Part shown: in pieces, positions 14,501 to 15,494 of the stretch
How positions within the stretch are numbered: position 1 is the stretch's first letter
How the letters are laid out: each line of letters begins with the position of its first letter
NCBI GenBank assembly: GCA_903913355.1
Contig: CAIWKU010000070.1
Span: forward strand, 1 to 15,494
Source of the DNA: an uncultured Bacteroidota bacterium
GTDB taxonomy: Bacteria > Bacteroidota > Bacteroidia > Chitinophagales > Chitinophagaceae
Length of the DNA stretch: 15,494 bases
Direction of reading: 5' to 3'
The notes under the pieces: generated by a model
Databases searched by the model: none
What the model was told of the DNA's origin: nothing
Seen by the model: only the letters and a program-made list of their open reading frames with translations
Program-made: the position numbers and the translations under genes

Positions 14501-15139
14501 TTATTTTTTTAAAATTTGATGTATGGCAACAGCAAGCAAGGTTCCCGCAAAAGGTGCTGTGAGATACACCCATAGACTATGAAAATTTGTACTGATCACA
14601 GCCGGAGCAAATGATCTGGCCGGATTCATGGAAGCACCCGAAATAGGACCGGCAAACATGGCTTCCAGTAATACAACTGATCCGATGGCGGCCCCTGCAA
14701 ATAGCCCCTGTTCCTTAGATCCGGTAGCTACCTGTAAAATCACAAACATGAGGATGAAACTTAGTATGATTTCCAATACAAAAGATTGCATCGCATCATT
14801 GGCAGGCAAAGTAGCGCCAAGGAAAACAGAACCCGGAAATAGAAATTTGATAACCAAACTGGCCACCAATGCCCCGGCTAACTGACTGGTGATATAAGGT
14901 AACACTTGTTTCCAGGCAAACACTTTGTTAGCGGCAAAAGCAATCGTAACGGCCGGATTCATATGCGCGCCTGAAATGGGACCGATGGAATAGATCATCG
15001 CCATTACAATTAATCCGAATGTAATGGCTACACCAATATGTGTAACTGCTCCATGCGTTACTTCATCTACTACCGCAGCACCTGTTCCGCAAAAAACAAG
15101 CATAAAACTGCCCAGAAACTCTGCCAGATATTTTTTCAT
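14501..15139 (-). CDS. Aquaporin / MIP channel, probable arsenite conduit
   Basis: A 212-aa MIP-family channel with six membrane helices and the two half-helix motifs HMNPAVT (Asn61) and SMNPARSFAPA (Asn172). Lining up by distance from the NPA boxes with E. coli AqpZ (F43, H174, T183, R189), the selectivity-filter positions here are Phe41, Ala160, Ala169 and Arg175. Small residues replace the His and Thr that make AqpZ water-specific, so the pore is probably wider. Placed between an ArsN-like gene and arsC, it most likely passes arsenite or related metalloids, as AqpS does in Sinorhizobium meliloti (established for that protein; inferred here). Its ATG overlaps the upstream stop as ATGA. Confidence 0.9.
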   Translation of the reverse strand: MKKYLAEFLGSFMLVFCGTGAAVVDEVTHGAVTHIGVAITFGLIVMAMIYSIGPISGAHMNPAVTIAFAANKVFAWKQVLPYITSQLAGALVASLVIKFLFPGSVFLGATLPANDAMQSFVLEIILSFILMFVILQVATGSKEQGLFAGAAIGSVVLLEAMFAGPISGASMNPARSFAPAVISTNFHSLWVYLTAPFAGTLLAVAIHQILKK

Positions 15140-15494
15140 TCGATGCCTGCTTTATCACTTCTTCTTTCCAATAAAACCGTATCTCTCCAAACGCCATTCA
15201 TTTTGCCAATACGTTCCCGGGTTCCCAATATCCTGAATCCGCAGGCTGTATGTATTGCCACGCTGGATAGGTTCTCCGGAAAAATTCCTGCCTGTAAAGT
15301 CCAGTAATTTGCTTTTTCGCTTTCTTCAATCAAAGCCTGTAATAATTGTTTACCGATGCCTTTCCCTCTTGCTGTGGCACTAACATAAATACTTACTTCT
15401 CCCACACCAGCATACACGCATCTTCCACTAACAGGGGTAATCGCTGCCCAGCCCAAAATAGTTTCATCCTCAACAGCAACCAATCTAGGTGAAA
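15136..15494 (-). CDS. GNAT acetyltransferase, PAT / ArsN1-like (5' end beyond window)
   Basis: The frame is open to the right edge (SPRLVAVEDE is readable before the first internal TTG), so the start lies outside. The visible ~119 residues contain GWAAITPVSGRCVYAGVGEVSIYV, the acetyl-CoA site RGKGIGKQLLQALIEE, TLQAGIFPENLSSVAIHTACGF and the end of the domain KMNGVWRDTVLLERR. This is the pattern of phosphinothricin N-acetyltransferase and its arsenical-resistance relative ArsN1, which acetylates arsinothricin. The stop overlaps the aquaporin start by four bases, so the genes are translationally linked. Position in an ars cassette favours ArsN1; the specific substrate is not proven. Confidence 0.85.
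   Translation of the reverse strand, partial: SPRLVAVEDETILGWAAITPVSGRCVYAGVGEVSIYVSATARGKGIGKQLLQALIEESEKANYWTLQAGIFPENLSSVAIHTACGFRILGTRERIGKMNGVWRDTVLLERRSDKAGIE

Overview
The window looks like chromosomal DNA of a Bacteroidota bacterium, most likely of the Chitinophagaceae type (inference). The reasons are AT-rich DNA with no Shine-Dalgarno dependence, several matches to the Bacteroidota -7 promoter element TAnnTTTG, an ECF sigma factor / membrane anti-sigma / beta-barrel operon, a futalosine-type menaquinone gene, M16 peptidase pairs and a DUF6934-like protein. No rRNA, tRNA, CRISPR array, transposase or phage structural gene was seen.

Layout. At 1-2000 lie the start of gcvH (minus, running off the left edge), a small conserved-looking hypothetical gene (minus) and serS (plus). 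The last two diverge from a nearly mirror-symmetric promoter region. At 2000-3600 an anchored alpha/beta hydrolase (plus) converges on a YkuD-type L,D-transpeptidase (minus). At 3690-6280 a minus-strand operon encodes an ECF sigma factor, a single-pass anti-sigma-like protein with a duplicated N-terminal domain, and an outer-membrane beta-barrel protein, ending in a terminator-like hairpin. At 6460-7590 is mqnC (minus). At 7735-9740 are a secreted bilobal aspartyl protease with a PDZ domain and a small NTF2-like lipoprotein (both plus). At 10190-12764 are two adjacent M16 peptidase subunits (plus): the first has the zinc site, and the second has lost it but keeps the R/Y pair that the first lacks.

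The accessory-looking part begins at 12770. A minus-strand pair comprises a DUF6934-like 150-aa protein and a previously uncalled 49-aa lysine-rich ORF 11 nt downstream. Upstream of the pair is about 360 bp of AT-rich intergenic DNA with at least five perfect inverted repeats. Next come a small four-helix membrane protein (PF04020-like, plus) and a tightly packed minus-strand cassette of a PAT/ArsN-like acetyltransferase (cut by the right edge), an aquaporin and a LMW-PTP-type arsenate reductase. That cassette resembles an arsenic-detoxification unit in which ArsC makes arsenite and an aquaporin lets it out.

The most interesting items are the DUF6934 / 49-aa module with its palindrome-rich leader and odd start region, the ArsN-Aqp-ArsC cassette, the duplicated anti-sigma domain and the complementary M16 pair. 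All functional assignments come from reading motifs by eye; no database search was run.
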